Shown: positions 35,577-44,328 of the stretch, piece after piece
Position numbering within the stretch: position 1 is the first letter of the stretch
How the letters are laid out: each line of letters begins with the position of its first letter
Assembly: GCF_034653355.1 (NCBI RefSeq)
Contig: NZ_JAYEER010000004.1
Span: forward strand, 744,001-808,000
DNA length: 64,000 nucleotides
DNA from: Nitrospirillum sp034653355
GTDB lineage: Bacteria; Pseudomonadota; Alphaproteobacteria; Azospirillales; Azospirillaceae
Reading direction: 5' to 3'
The notes under the pieces: model-generated
Databases searched by the model: none
Told to the model about the DNA's origin: nothing
The model's input: the letters and a program-made list of their open reading frames with translations, nothing else
Position numbers and translations under genes: made by a program

Positions 35577-37235
35577 ATGACGGCAGCGTTGAATGAACTG
35601 CGCACCCAGGTGATCTGGACCCGCCTGATCTCCATCGTGGAGGAACAGGCCCAGACCCTGATGCGCACGGCCTTTTCCACCACCGTGCGCGACGCCGGCG
35701 ACCTGTCGGCCGCCCTGTTCGACCTGCAGGGCCGGCTGATCGCGGAGGCCGTGACCGGCACCCCTGGCCACGTCAACTCCATGGCCGCCGGCGTGCGCCA
35801 TTTCCTGGCCAAGTTCCCCGTGGCGACGATGGCGGAGGGGGATCACTTCATCACCAACGACCCCTGGCTGACGGCCGGCCACCTGCATGACGTCACCGTG
35901 CTGTCGCCGGCCTTCCACCAGGGGCGCATCGTCGGGTTGTTCGGCGTCTGCTGCCACCAGGTGGACATCGGCGGCCTGGGCCAGGGGCCGGACGGCCGGT
36001 CGGTTTTCGAGGAGGGGTTGCAGATCCCGCTGATGAAGCTGGCCAGCCGGGGCGTGCTGAACCAGGACCTGCTGGACATCCTGTGCCTGAACGTGCGCAC
36101 ACCCCTGCAGGTGCGGGGCGACGTGCTGTCCTACATCTCCAGCAACGAGTCAGCGGCGCGGCGGCTCAGCGCCATGCTGGCGGAATTCCGGCTGGAGGAT
36201 CTGGCCAGCGTCGCCGACTATATCGTCGACCGCTCGCTGGCCGCCACGCGGGCGGAGATCGCCAAGCTGCCCCAGGGCAGTTGGACCAGCAGTCTGACCA
36301 TCGACGGCTATGACCATCCTATCACGCTGCGCGCCCGCCTGACCATCGAGGGCGAGCGCATCCTGGTGGACTACCAGGGCACCGACGCCTGCGTGCCGCG
36401 CGGCATCAACGTGGTGCTCAATTACTGCCGCGCCTATACCATCTTCGGCCTGCGCTGCGTCATCTCGCCGGAGGTGCCGAACAATTACGGCGCGCTGCTG
36501 CCGTTCGAGGTGGTGGCGCCGGAGGGCAGCATCGTCAACGTCCAGCGGCCCTGGCCGGTGGCCGCCCGCCATGTCATCGGCCAGATGCTACCCGACCTGG
36601 TGTTCGGCTGTTTGTCGCAGGCCATCCCGGACCGGGTGCCGGCGGAGGGCAGCTCCTGCCTGTGGAGCGTGCAACTGCGCGGCCGCCAGCCGGCGGGTGA
36701 GCCCCAGGCCGGCGACAGTTTCGACGCCATCTTCTTCAACAGCGGCGGTTCGGGCGCGCGTCCCCGCCAGGATGGCCTGTCCGGCACCGCCTTCCCCAGC
36801 GGCGTGCGCGCCATGCCGGTGGAGATCACCGAGAACAGCGCCCCCATCGTCATCTGGCGCAAGGAGCTGCTGACCGACAGCGGCGGCATCGGCGAGCGCC
36901 GAGGCGGCCTGGGCCAGCGGGTGGAGGTGGCCATGCGCGACGGCAGCGCCTTCGAGGTGCTGGCCATGTTCGAGCGTGTGGACCATCCCGCCCAGGGCCG
37001 CGACGGCGGCGGTGACGGTTCGCAAGGGTCGGTGCGCCTGGCGTCGGGCAAGGCGATGCAGGCCAAGGGCCTTCAGCAAATCCCGGCAGGCGATAGGCTG
37101 ATATTGGACATTCCCGGCGGCGCCGGCCTGGGGGCGGCCACATCGCGCGCCGCGGACCTGGTGGCGCGCGATGTGGAGGAGGGCTTCGTTTCCGCCGAAG
37201 CGGCCGCCCGCTTTTACGGAAGCGGCGTCGGCTGA
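35577..37235 (+). CDS. hyuB: Hydantoinase B / 5-oxoprolinase-like subunit (HyuB)
   Basis: 552 residues. Partner of HyuA: FSTTVRDAGDLSAALFD, GHVNSMAAGVRHFL, DHFITNDPWLTAGHLHDVTVL and VDIGGLGQGPDGRSVFEEG. It begins five bases after the hyuA stop. The final 22 bases overlap the convergent LysR gene. Which ring it opens is not readable from sequence, but the dihydroorotase-like gene at 39198 and DUF1445 gene at 20239 also point to cyclic amide chemistry. Confidence 0.94.
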   Translation: MTAALNELRTQVIWTRLISIVEEQAQTLMRTAFSTTVRDAGDLSAALFDLQGRLIAEAVTGTPGHVNSMAAGVRHFLAKFPVATMAEGDHFITNDPWLTAGHLHDVTVLSPAFHQGRIVGLFGVCCHQVDIGGLGQGPDGRSVFEEGLQIPLMKLASRGVLNQDLLDILCLNVRTPLQVRGDVLSYISSNESAARRLSAMLAEFRLEDLASVADYIVDRSLAATRAEIAKLPQGSWTSSLTIDGYDHPITLRARLTIEGERILVDYQGTDACVPRGINVVLNYCRAYTIFGLRCVISPEVPNNYGALLPFEVVAPEGSIVNVQRPWPVAARHVIGQMLPDLVFGCLSQAIPDRVPAEGSSCLWSVQLRGRQPAGEPQAGDSFDAIFFNSGGSGARPRQDGLSGTAFPSGVRAMPVEITENSAPIVIWRKELLTDSGGIGERRGGLGQRVEVAMRDGSAFEVLAMFERVDHPAQGRDGGGDGSQGSVRLASGKAMQAKGLQQIPAGDRLILDIPGGAGLGAATSRAADLVARDVEEGFVSAEAAARFYGSGVG

Positions 37236-38194
37236 CCCTCGAAGGGCACCTGCTCCTCCTCCGGATAATAGTCACCCAGCGTGGGCAGCGACCGGCAGTC
37301 GTTGAGTTCGCGGGCCATCTGCTCGGCGAACTTGGCGGCGGCCAGGGGCAGGGGGCGGCCCTTCAGCTGGCCCAGGACCAGCGGCCCATAGGTGCGGTCC
37401 AGGTCGCTGATGCGGCGCACGGCGTAGCGCGGGTCGTTGCGCCACAAATCGGCGCCGATGTCGATCTGGAAGGCGATCAGGTTGGACACCGCCACCAGGT
37501 CGCCCAGCAGGTCGAAGCTGTTGGACTCCACGCCGATGGACAGCTTGGCGGAGCTGGCCGCCAGGCGGTTCTCGATGATCTCACGCCCGCCGAACGATGA
37601 CTTCGGCATGGCGGTCTCATACTCCGCGCACTCGCGCAGCCGCAGGATGTCCTTGGCCGCCAAGGGGTGGTCGGCGCTCATGATGGCGACCAGGCCCTGG
37701 CCGATCGACATGATCGGGTGCAGTTCGGGGTGGCGCAGCGGGCGGAAGATCAGCACCAGGTCGATCTCGAACGCGGTCAACTGGCGCATGGCCGTCGAAT
37801 GGTCGGTGACCGTGATCTTGAAGCGCACGTTGGGGTGTTTCTTGCGGAAGGCGGCCACCTGCCGCAGCACGAAGCCGCGCGCCACCGCCTGGCTGCAGGC
37901 CAGCCTGATCTCGCCCCGCTGCAGGCCGGATAGTTCCTCGATCTCCGAATAGACCCGGCGCAGATCCGCCGATTGCGAGCGGATCCAGCGGATCAGCACC
38001 TCTCCGGCCGCCGTCAGGCGGACGCCGGAGGAATGGCGTTCGAAAATGGGGGCGCCCAGGTCGTGTTCCACATCCTGGATACGTCGCAGCAGGGCGGAGG
38101 GCGTGACGTTCAGGCGTTCCGCCGCCTGGCGAACCGATCCGATGCGGGCGACCTCGTTTATGTAGATCCAAATTCGCTGATTGCGCAGAGCCAT
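37214..38194 (-). CDS. LysR family transcriptional regulator
   Basis: 326 residues. The HTH region is IYINEVARIGSVRQAAERL, then TPSALLRRIQDVEHDLGAPIFERH, followed by a LysR effector domain. The start MALRNQRIW at 38194 is used, although the frame is open upstream. It is divergent from the SDR/dihydroorotase-like unit with a palindrome in between, and its tail overlaps hyuB in opposite direction. It is the best candidate for controlling the catabolic region. Confidence 0.93.
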   Translation of the reverse strand: MALRNQRIWIYINEVARIGSVRQAAERLNVTPSALLRRIQDVEHDLGAPIFERHSSGVRLTAAGEVLIRWIRSQSADLRRVYSEIEELSGLQRGEIRLACSQAVARGFVLRQVAAFRKKHPNVRFKITVTDHSTAMRQLTAFEIDLVLIFRPLRHPELHPIMSIGQGLVAIMSADHPLAAKDILRLRECAEYETAMPKSSFGGREIIENRLAASSAKLSIGVESNSFDLLGDLVAVSNLIAFQIDIGADLWRNDPRYAVRRISDLDRTYGPLVLGQLKGRPLPLAAAKFAEQMARELNDCRSLPTLGDYYPEEEQVPFEGQPTPLP

Positions 38195-38306
38195 GATGGG
38201 TCCCTGTTCGTTTTTGGCTACGCCCCACCCCAGCTTTAGCACAACTGCGGCAACGGCATATCTTTAATGTCAATGGGGTGGGTGCTGCCCATCCGACCTT
38301 GAATTC

Positions 38307-38324
38307 CAGATTGATCTAAATCTG
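38307..38324. promoter_or_regulatory. Palindromic site between LysR and SDR genes
   Basis: CAGATT-GATCTA-AATCTG is an inverted repeat with six-base arms, placed 42 bases before the SDR start codon and 112 bases from the LysR start. This fits a LysR-type operator by position and symmetry. Only sequence symmetry supports it. Confidence 0.5.
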
Positions 38325-38366
38325 ACCAAATATCCATAGTTGCCTGAAGCAATATAGAGGAATGAA

Positions 38367-39158
38367 ATGGATCTGTTCCTTGCGGGAAAGAAGATTCTTG
38401 TCACAGGTGCTGGCAAGGGCATGGGGCCAGAAATCTGTCTTTCTTTTGCGGAGGAGGGGGCGGATATTGCCATTTTAGGGCGAGATATGGCGCCACTGAA
38501 TGATCTGGCGGCAAAAATAGAAGGGCTGGGCGTGCGCGCGCTGGTGCTGTCGTGCGATGTGCTGGACGCCGCGCAATGCGATGCCGCCGTTTCGGCAACG
38601 GTCGAAGCGTTCGGCCAGGTGGACGTGCTGGTCAACGTGGCGGGCGGCACCGGCCCGGTGGGGACCACCGCGTGGGACACCACGCCGGAGGCCTTTGACG
38701 AGATCGTGCGTTTGAACATGACCGGCTGCTTCAACACCATGCGCGCCGTGCTGCCGGGCATGATCGCGCGCCGCTATGGCAAGATCGTCAATGTCGGCGG
38801 CACCTTCGGCTTGCGCGGCCGCGCCGGCCGCATGGCTTATTCGGCTTCCAAATGGGGCCTGCGCGGCATCACCAAGTCCACCGCCATCGAGGCCGGGCCG
38901 TACAACGTCAATGTCAACATCGTCGCCCCCGGCATGGTGGACGGACCCCGCTTCCGCACCAAGGTCATGCCCGCCGTGGCCAAGGCCCGTAGCCTGACCG
39001 AGGAGGAGGTGATCGCGGAACACGCGGCCGAATATGCGCTACGCCGGATCAGCACGGCGCGCGACGTGGCCGCCGCCTGCCTGTTCCTGGCGTCCGACGT
39101 TTCGAAGCAGATCACGGGTGTCGACCTGCCCGTCGACGGCGGCTGGGCAGCGCTCTGA
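38367..39158 (+). CDS. SDR family oxidoreductase
   Basis: 263 residues. Cofactor motif TGAGKGMGPEI near residue 13, then VNVAGGTGPV, catalytic GRAGRMAYSASKWGLRGITKS and ITGVDLPVDGGWAAL. Close in its catalytic region to the SDR at 21939. The ribosome site GAGGAA lies before the ATG. The first 150 bases use more A/T-rich codons than the rest. It is 39 bases upstream of the dihydroorotase-like gene. Confidence 0.93.
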   Translation: MDLFLAGKKILVTGAGKGMGPEICLSFAEEGADIAILGRDMAPLNDLAAKIEGLGVRALVLSCDVLDAAQCDAAVSATVEAFGQVDVLVNVAGGTGPVGTTAWDTTPEAFDEIVRLNMTGCFNTMRAVLPGMIARRYGKIVNVGGTFGLRGRAGRMAYSASKWGLRGITKSTAIEAGPYNVNVNIVAPGMVDGPRFRTKVMPAVAKARSLTEEEVIAEHAAEYALRRISTARDVAAACLFLASDVSKQITGVDLPVDGGWAAL

Positions 39159-39197
39159 TCCATCCATTCGGTTTAGCGTTCTTGCGGGAAAAGCATC

Positions 39198-40616
39198 ATG
39201 AAGGCAGACATCGTCATCAACGGCGCCACGCTGGTTACCGACAGCGCCCAGTTCCAGGCCTCGATCGCCATCAAGGACGGCGCCATCCTGTCCATCGGCG
39301 CCGCTGAATCCATGCCCGAGGCAACCGAAGTGGTGGACGCCGGGGGCAAATACATCCTACCTGGCGCCATCGACGCCCATGTGCATTTTCGCGACCCCGG
39401 CTACACCCACAAGGAGACGTGGGAGACGGGCACGGCCAGTGCGGCCATGGGTGGTGTGACCACCGTGTTCGAGATGCCCAACACCAACCCGCCCACCGGC
39501 ACGGTGGAAGCCTTGAACCTGAAGCTGAAGTCCGCCGAGCAGGCTTACGTTGATTTTGGCATTTACGGCCTGCTGGGCGAAGAGAACCTGGGTGAGTTGG
39601 AAGCCTTGATCGAGGGCGGTGTCGCCGGGTTCAAGTGCTTCATGGGGAACACCTTCGGCAACCTGCCGTCGCCGCCCACCGGCGCCATCCTGGAAGGCTT
39701 CGAGATCGTCGCCAAGCACGGCTACCGCATCGCCCTGCACGCCGAAAACGCCTCCATCATGGCGCGCCGGTCCAAGAAGCTGCGGGAAGCCGGCCGCTGC
39801 GACCCGCTGGCCCACCTGGACGCCCGGCCGGCCGTGGTGGCGACGGAGGCGGTGTCCCGCGCCGCCATCCTGGCGGAGTGGACCGGCGCCCGCATCCACA
39901 TCCTGCATGTCTCCTCGGGTGACGAGTTGCGTCCCTTGCGGGAGGCGAAGGCGCGCGGCGTGGACATCACGGCGGAGACCTGCCCGCATTACCTGCTGCT
40001 GGATGAGCGCGCCTACACCGAGAAGAAGTCGCTGATCCGCGTGAACCCGCCGGTGCGCGAGAAGACGCACCAGGACCAGCTGTGGGTCGCCGTGCAGGAT
40101 GGCACCATCGACATGATCGCCACCGACCACGCCCCCCATTCGCATGAGGAAAAGCATCGCGACGACATCTGGACGACGGATTGCGGTTTCACGGGCGTGC
40201 AGACGCAGATGCCGCTGATGCTGACGCAAGTGGGCGCCGGCCGGCTGTCGCTGACCGACTATGTGCGCATGACCTCGCTGGCCCCGGCCAAGGCCTTTGG
40301 CCTCTACCCGCGCAAGGGCGCCCTGTTGCCGGGATCGGATGCCGACCTGGTGATCATCGACATGGAACGGGAGACCCAGGTGGATTCGACCAAACTGAAA
40401 TCCAAGGGCTCCAGCACACCCTTCCACGGGCACGCGGCCAAGGGGGCGCCGGTGCACACCTTGGTTCGCGGCCGCTTCGTCATGCGGGATGGCGCCTTGG
40501 TGACGGAGGCCAAGGGCCACGGCCGCAACGTCCGCCGCATCCAGCAGATGCCGACGCCCAAGCCCCGCAACGTCGAGACGACCACGGCCGCCATCATCAA
40601 AAAGAAGCGCGGATAG
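39198..40616 (+). CDS. Dihydroorotase-like cyclic amidohydrolase
   Basis: 472 residues. Metal site DAHVHFRDPGYTHKETW, EMPNTNPPTG, the carboxylated lysine region GFKCFMGNTFG, HAEN and HILHVSSGDEL for further histidines, TCPHYLLLD and the Asp in IATDHAPHSHEEK. This is a class I dihydroorotase/allantoinase/hydantoinase-type enzyme that opens cyclic amides or imides. In a region with HyuA/HyuB a catabolic role is more likely than pyrimidine synthesis. The last 30 residues are basic and less conserved. Confidence 0.92.
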   Translation: MKADIVINGATLVTDSAQFQASIAIKDGAILSIGAAESMPEATEVVDAGGKYILPGAIDAHVHFRDPGYTHKETWETGTASAAMGGVTTVFEMPNTNPPTGTVEALNLKLKSAEQAYVDFGIYGLLGEENLGELEALIEGGVAGFKCFMGNTFGNLPSPPTGAILEGFEIVAKHGYRIALHAENASIMARRSKKLREAGRCDPLAHLDARPAVVATEAVSRAAILAEWTGARIHILHVSSGDELRPLREAKARGVDITAETCPHYLLLDERAYTEKKSLIRVNPPVREKTHQDQLWVAVQDGTIDMIATDHAPHSHEEKHRDDIWTTDCGFTGVQTQMPLMLTQVGAGRLSLTDYVRMTSLAPAKAFGLYPRKGALLPGSDADLVIIDMERETQVDSTKLKSKGSSTPFHGHAAKGAPVHTLVRGRFVMRDGALVTEAKGHGRNVRRIQQMPTPKPRNVETTTAAIIKKKRG

Positions 40617-40629
40617 CCAAAAAACGAAA

Positions 40630-41520
40630 TCAGGTTCCCGTGACGACGGCTTCCCGCCCGCCCCGCAGGATGGAGTTGCCGGCGAAGGACGTGCGCTGGT
40701 CGATGACCGCCGGGCCGGCCCAGTCGGTTTCCGCGATCTGGCCGCTGGGGGCGAAGGCCGCCAGGGCGTTGGCGTAGCAGGCCAGGCGCACGTGCTCGGC
40801 GGGCACACCCTGTTCCAGGGCGAGGCGCGCCGTCTTCGGCACCGCCAGGGGGTCGGAAATGCCCCAGTCGCAGGCCGAATTGACGATGACCCGGTCAGCG
40901 CCGTAGCGCTTCAGGATCTCCACCATGCGGGCGTCGCCCATCTTGGTGCTGGGATAGATCGAGAAGGCGGCCCAGAAGCCCTGGTCCAGGACGGCGCCCA
41001 CCGTCTCCTCATTATTGTGGTCCACCACCACCTGGGCCGGCGACAGGCCGTGCTCCAGGCAGACGGCCATGGACCGCAGGGTGCCCTGCTTCTTGTCGCG
41101 GTGGGGGGTATGAATCATGACGGGCAGCGACAGCTCCCGCGCCAGATCGAGCTGCTGGCGGAAATAGCGGTCCTCCAGCGCCGTCTGCTCGTCATAGCCG
41201 ATCTCACCGATGGCGACGACGCCGTCCTTCTGTGCGAACAGGGGCAGGATCTCCATCACCGCCTCCGCCAGCGCCTCGTCGTTCGCCTCCTTGGAGTTGA
41301 GGCCGATTGTGCAGTAGTGGCGGATGCCGAACTGGCTGGCGCGGAAGCGCTCGAATCCGAGGATGGCGGACAGGTAATCGGCATAGCTGGCGACATGGGT
41401 GCGCGGCTGGCCCACCCAGAAGGCGGGCTCGATGACCGCCACAACGCCGGCGGCCGCCATCGCCTGGTAGTCGTCGGTGGTCCGCGAGATCATGTGGGCG
41501 TGCGGGTCGATAAACTGCAT
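40630..41520 (-). CDS. eboB: EboB-like TatD family hydrolase
   Basis: 296 residues, metal-dependent TIM-barrel hydrolase of the TatD type. Metal ligands are visible in FIDPHAHMISRT (HxH), AIGEIGYDEQ (Glu), MIHTPHRDKK and VVVDHNNEET (His) and VNSACDWGISDP (Asp). It is read together with eboA, whose stop shares a base with this start (TGATG). TatD-like EboB proteins belong to ebo clusters, which are reported to be needed for moving the scytonemin precursor to the periplasm in cyanobacteria. Its own substrate is unknown. Confidence 0.9.
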   Translation of the reverse strand: MQFIDPHAHMISRTTDDYQAMAAAGVVAVIEPAFWVGQPRTHVASYADYLSAILGFERFRASQFGIRHYCTIGLNSKEANDEALAEAVMEILPLFAQKDGVVAIGEIGYDEQTALEDRYFRQQLDLARELSLPVMIHTPHRDKKQGTLRSMAVCLEHGLSPAQVVVDHNNEETVGAVLDQGFWAAFSIYPSTKMGDARMVEILKRYGADRVIVNSACDWGISDPLAVPKTARLALEQGVPAEHVRLACYANALAAFAPSGQIAETDWAGPAVIDQRTSFAGNSILRGGREAVVTGT

Positions 41521-42314
41521 CAGAACCGATTCCTTTCCATCCAGGCGCCGGCCGCGGCGCGCTCTTCCGGGTCATCGCTGCGCGCCGCCAGCGCGAGGTC
41601 GTCCATCCCCCCGATCTCGGCGGCGTAGGGGCCGAGGCAGCGCCACAGCTCCGGCGAGATGCGCCGGCCCGCCGCCCGCCGTTCGCGCGCGTAGTCGCGC
41701 AGGATGCGGGCCAGGCCGGGGTTGGCGCGCGCGTCCAACCCCTGGATGGGCGCCAGCGTGCTGTCCACGAACAGGGCCTTCAGCACCATGTGGTTCCAGC
41801 GATGCTCATCCATCCGCTCCCGGGGATAGGGACTGTCGTGGGCGATGGCCTCGAACACCGGGCGCATGTTGGTGCGCAGGCCTTCCCCCACCTCGTCCGC
41901 CAGGACATCCGGGTCGGCATAAAGCGGCAGTCCCTGGAACAGGGCCACCTGTTCCGCCGGGTCCGCCACCCGCCGCAGCCGGCGGAAGCGCGCGCTGAAG
42001 ATGCCGGGGGCCGAGGGCGGGCAGCGCAACAGCAACAAGATGCGCGCGGCGCCCTCCAGGCTCCACCCCTGGGGCCGCCAGCCGGGCCGTGCCGCGTCCG
42101 CGGTGGCCAAATCGGCGGGCGTCAGGGCCAGGGGGCCGCGTCCCAGTTGGCGCGCCACCTGGCCGAAGGCGATGTCGAAGGCCCGTTCGGCGGCCGGGTC
42201 GCCCGGTGTCATGGTGGCGATCTGGTCCAGCCGCGCCTCCAGCCACTGCCGCCCGGGGGCCGGCGCCCGCCGGACGATCCATTCCCACATCAAATCCTGA
42301 GGAGCACCGTTCAT
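41520..42314 (-). CDS. eboA: EboA domain-containing protein
   Basis: 264 residues. EboA has no known fold function. The protein is helical, with RQWLEARLDQIATM and FDIAFGQVARQLGRGPL near the N terminus, ARILLLLRCPP, and then the recognisable DEVGEGLRTNMRPVFEAIAHDSPYPRE and WNHMVLKALFVDSTLAPIQGLD that mark the family. It is divergent from eboF with an AT-rich palindromic region between and overlaps eboB. Recognition rests on these strings and the full ebo context. Confidence 0.88.
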   Translation of the reverse strand: MNGAPQDLMWEWIVRRAPAPGRQWLEARLDQIATMTPGDPAAERAFDIAFGQVARQLGRGPLALTPADLATADAARPGWRPQGWSLEGAARILLLLRCPPSAPGIFSARFRRLRRVADPAEQVALFQGLPLYADPDVLADEVGEGLRTNMRPVFEAIAHDSPYPRERMDEHRWNHMVLKALFVDSTLAPIQGLDARANPGLARILRDYARERRAAGRRISPELWRCLGPYAAEIGGMDDLALAARSDDPEERAAAGAWMERNRF

Positions 42315-42356
42315 GCGCAGGCCTGCATACTTACGGTTTTAATCAACGCTAATCAC

Positions 42357-42371
42357 ATATCATAATGATAT
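42357..42371. promoter_or_regulatory. Palindrome in the eboA-eboF divergent promoter region
   Basis: ATATCAT-A-ATGATAT is a perfect 7-1-7 inverted repeat in an AT-rich stretch between the divergent eboA and eboF genes, surrounded by very GC-rich DNA. It may be an operator or hold overlapping -10 boxes. The possible start ATG at 42365 lies inside it and is therefore less likely to be the true eboF start. Confidence 0.5.
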
Positions 42372-42430
42372 ACTATGGCGGCCAATGGCATGCAAAAAAC
42401 GATTCAATGGCGACAGGGCAGCCGAAAAAT

Positions 42431-43813
42431 ATGCATCGCACCGTTGTTCTGCTTGTCGTGGGGCTGACCCCCGATCTGGTGGGGGCCGACACCCCGCATC
42501 TCGCGGCCTTGGCGTCCCGGGGCGGGCTGCGGCCCCTGGAAACGGTGACGCCGGCGGTGACCTGCACGGTCCAGTCCACGCTGGTCACCGGCCTGCCGCC
42601 CGCCGGCCACGGCGCCGTGGCCAACGGCTGGTATTTCCGCGATCAGGCGGAGGTGATGCTGTGGCGCCAGTCCAACCGCCTGGTGCAGGGGGAAAAGCTG
42701 TGGGAGGCGGGCAAGGCCCGGGACCCCGCCTTCACCTGCGCCAAGCTGTTCTGGTGGTACAATATGTACGCTTCGGCGGATTGGAGCGTGACGCCCCGGC
42801 CCCTATATCCGGCGGACGGCCGCAAGATACCGGACTGCTACACCCACCCGCCGGAGTTGCGCGACACCCTGACCGGCCGGCTGGGGGCCTTCCCGCTGTT
42901 CCGCTTCTGGGGGCCGCTGGCCGATATCACCGCCAGCCGCTGGATCGCCGAGGCCACCCGCCACGTCATGGCGGCGCATGAGCCGACCCTGACCCTGACC
43001 TATCTGCCGCACCTGGACTATGACCTGCAGCGGTTCGGACCCGACCCCGCCCACCCGGCGGTGCGCCAGGCCCTGCGCGACGTCGACGCCCTGGCCGGCG
43101 ACCTGATCGCGGATGCGGAGGCCGCGGGCGCCCGCGTGATCGTCGTGTCGGAATACGGCATCACGCCGGTGACCGAGGCCATCTTCATCAACCGTGCGCT
43201 GCGCGCGGCGGGGCTGATCGCCGTCCGGTCGGAACTGGGCCGCGACGTCTTCGACGCCGGCGCGTCCGCCGCCTTCGCCCTGGCCGATCATCAGGTGGCG
43301 CATGTCTACGTCCGCGATTCCCGGGACATCGACCGCGTGCGGGACCTGGTGGCGGGCCTGGACGGGGTCGAGGCGGTGTGGGGGGCGGCGGAAAAGCGCG
43401 CCCAGGGGCTGGATCATCCCCGCGCCGGCGAACTGGTGGCGATCAGCCGGCCCGACCGCTGGTTCGCCTATCACTACTGGATCGATCCCGCCCACGCGCC
43501 CGACTACGCCCGGACCGTCGATATCCACCGCAAGCCGGGCTACGACCCGGTGGAGCTGTTCTTCGACCCTGGCCTGCGCTGGCCCAAGCTGGCTTCCGCC
43601 TGGCGGTTGGCATTACGCAAGCTGGGCCAGCGCCGCCTGATGGACGTCATCTCCGCCGGGGACACGGCGCTGGTGCGGGGATCGCACGGCCGCGTCACCG
43701 ATGATCCGGCGCTGGGGCCGCTGGTCATCAGCTCGGCCCCCCATCTGCTGCCGGCGGGCGCCCTGGCCGCCACCGACTTCAAGGCGCTGGTGCTGGCGCA
43801 TGTGTTCGATTGA
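42431..43813 (+). CDS. eboF: EboF-like alkaline phosphatase superfamily / nucleotide pyrophosphatase-like protein
   Basis: 460 residues from ATG 42431 (MHRTVVLLVVGLTPDLVG); ATGs at 42407 and 42365 are alternatives. The nucleophile loop TPAVTCTVQSTLVTGLPPAG and GHGAVANGWYF fit phosphodiesterases of the alkaline phosphatase superfamily. HLDYDLQRFGPD corresponds to the next metal site. Where most members have SDHGM, this protein has VSEYGIT, so one His ligand looks replaced by Tyr. The C-terminal VRGSHGRVTDD carries another His. It is the only enzyme gene of the ebo set on the plus strand. Confidence 0.88.
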   Translation: MHRTVVLLVVGLTPDLVGADTPHLAALASRGGLRPLETVTPAVTCTVQSTLVTGLPPAGHGAVANGWYFRDQAEVMLWRQSNRLVQGEKLWEAGKARDPAFTCAKLFWWYNMYASADWSVTPRPLYPADGRKIPDCYTHPPELRDTLTGRLGAFPLFRFWGPLADITASRWIAEATRHVMAAHEPTLTLTYLPHLDYDLQRFGPDPAHPAVRQALRDVDALAGDLIADAEAAGARVIVVSEYGITPVTEAIFINRALRAAGLIAVRSELGRDVFDAGASAAFALADHQVAHVYVRDSRDIDRVRDLVAGLDGVEAVWGAAEKRAQGLDHPRAGELVAISRPDRWFAYHYWIDPAHAPDYARTVDIHRKPGYDPVELFFDPGLRWPKLASAWRLALRKLGQRRLMDVISAGDTALVRGSHGRVTDDPALGPLVISSAPHLLPAGALAATDFKALVLAHVFD

Positions 43814-43853
43814 TCGCCGGAGGGCCGGCGCATCCAGCAAGGGAGGGAACGCG

Positions 43854-44309
43854 ATGAGGAGCTATGCATGGGGCGTGATGGTGGCGGCGCTGCTGACGGC
43901 GCCGCTTCCGGTGGCCGCGCGGGCGGCGGACTGCCCGCAGCCGCTGCAGATCGTGGGCCTGTACCAGTGCACCGGGGAATGCGTGGTGACGGCCGGGGAC
44001 GGCACCCAGTCGGTGACGGAGGTGGCGGGCGAGACCAACACCATCCAGCCCTATCCAGGCTCCAAGCACGGCCTGTACCGGATCAGCATCCAGGCCGCCG
44101 GCTTCACGGAGACGGAGGTCGGGCCGCTGCACGGGCAGACGCTCTATACCGCCACCAGCCAGGTGTCCGATGGGCACTATCCGGTGCTGGAGGACTATCT
44201 GTTCGACGTCAAGGTGTGCCGCGTGCACGGCTACACCAAGATCGTCCGCAACCCCAGCCAGGCGACCTACAAGTCCTGCGCGGTCCAGTGCGTCAAGGCC
44301 GTGCAGTAG
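43854..44309 (+). CDS. Small secreted cysteine-containing protein, unknown
   Basis: 151 residues. A signal peptide (MRSYAWGVMVAALLTAPLPVAARAA) is followed by a mature part of about 125 residues with six cysteines: ADCPQPL, YQCTGECVV, VKVCRVHG, KSCAVQCVKAV. Their number suggests disulfides and a periplasmic or outer location. I do not recognise a family. A GGGAGGGA ribosome site precedes the ATG. It lies 40 bases after eboF, in the same direction, and converges with eboC, so it probably shares the eboF transcript. Confidence 0.8.
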   Translation: MRSYAWGVMVAALLTAPLPVAARAADCPQPLQIVGLYQCTGECVVTAGDGTQSVTEVAGETNTIQPYPGSKHGLYRISIQAAGFTETEVGPLHGQTLYTATSQVSDGHYPVLEDYLFDVKVCRVHGYTKIVRNPSQATYKSCAVQCVKAVQ

Positions 44310-44328
44310 CCCAGGACGGGAGCATCCC

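Noticed and set aside
36850..37275. 141-codon minus-strand frame at the hyuB-lysR junction
   Set aside because: Arg/Pro-rich translation; both real genes end there with good family matches.
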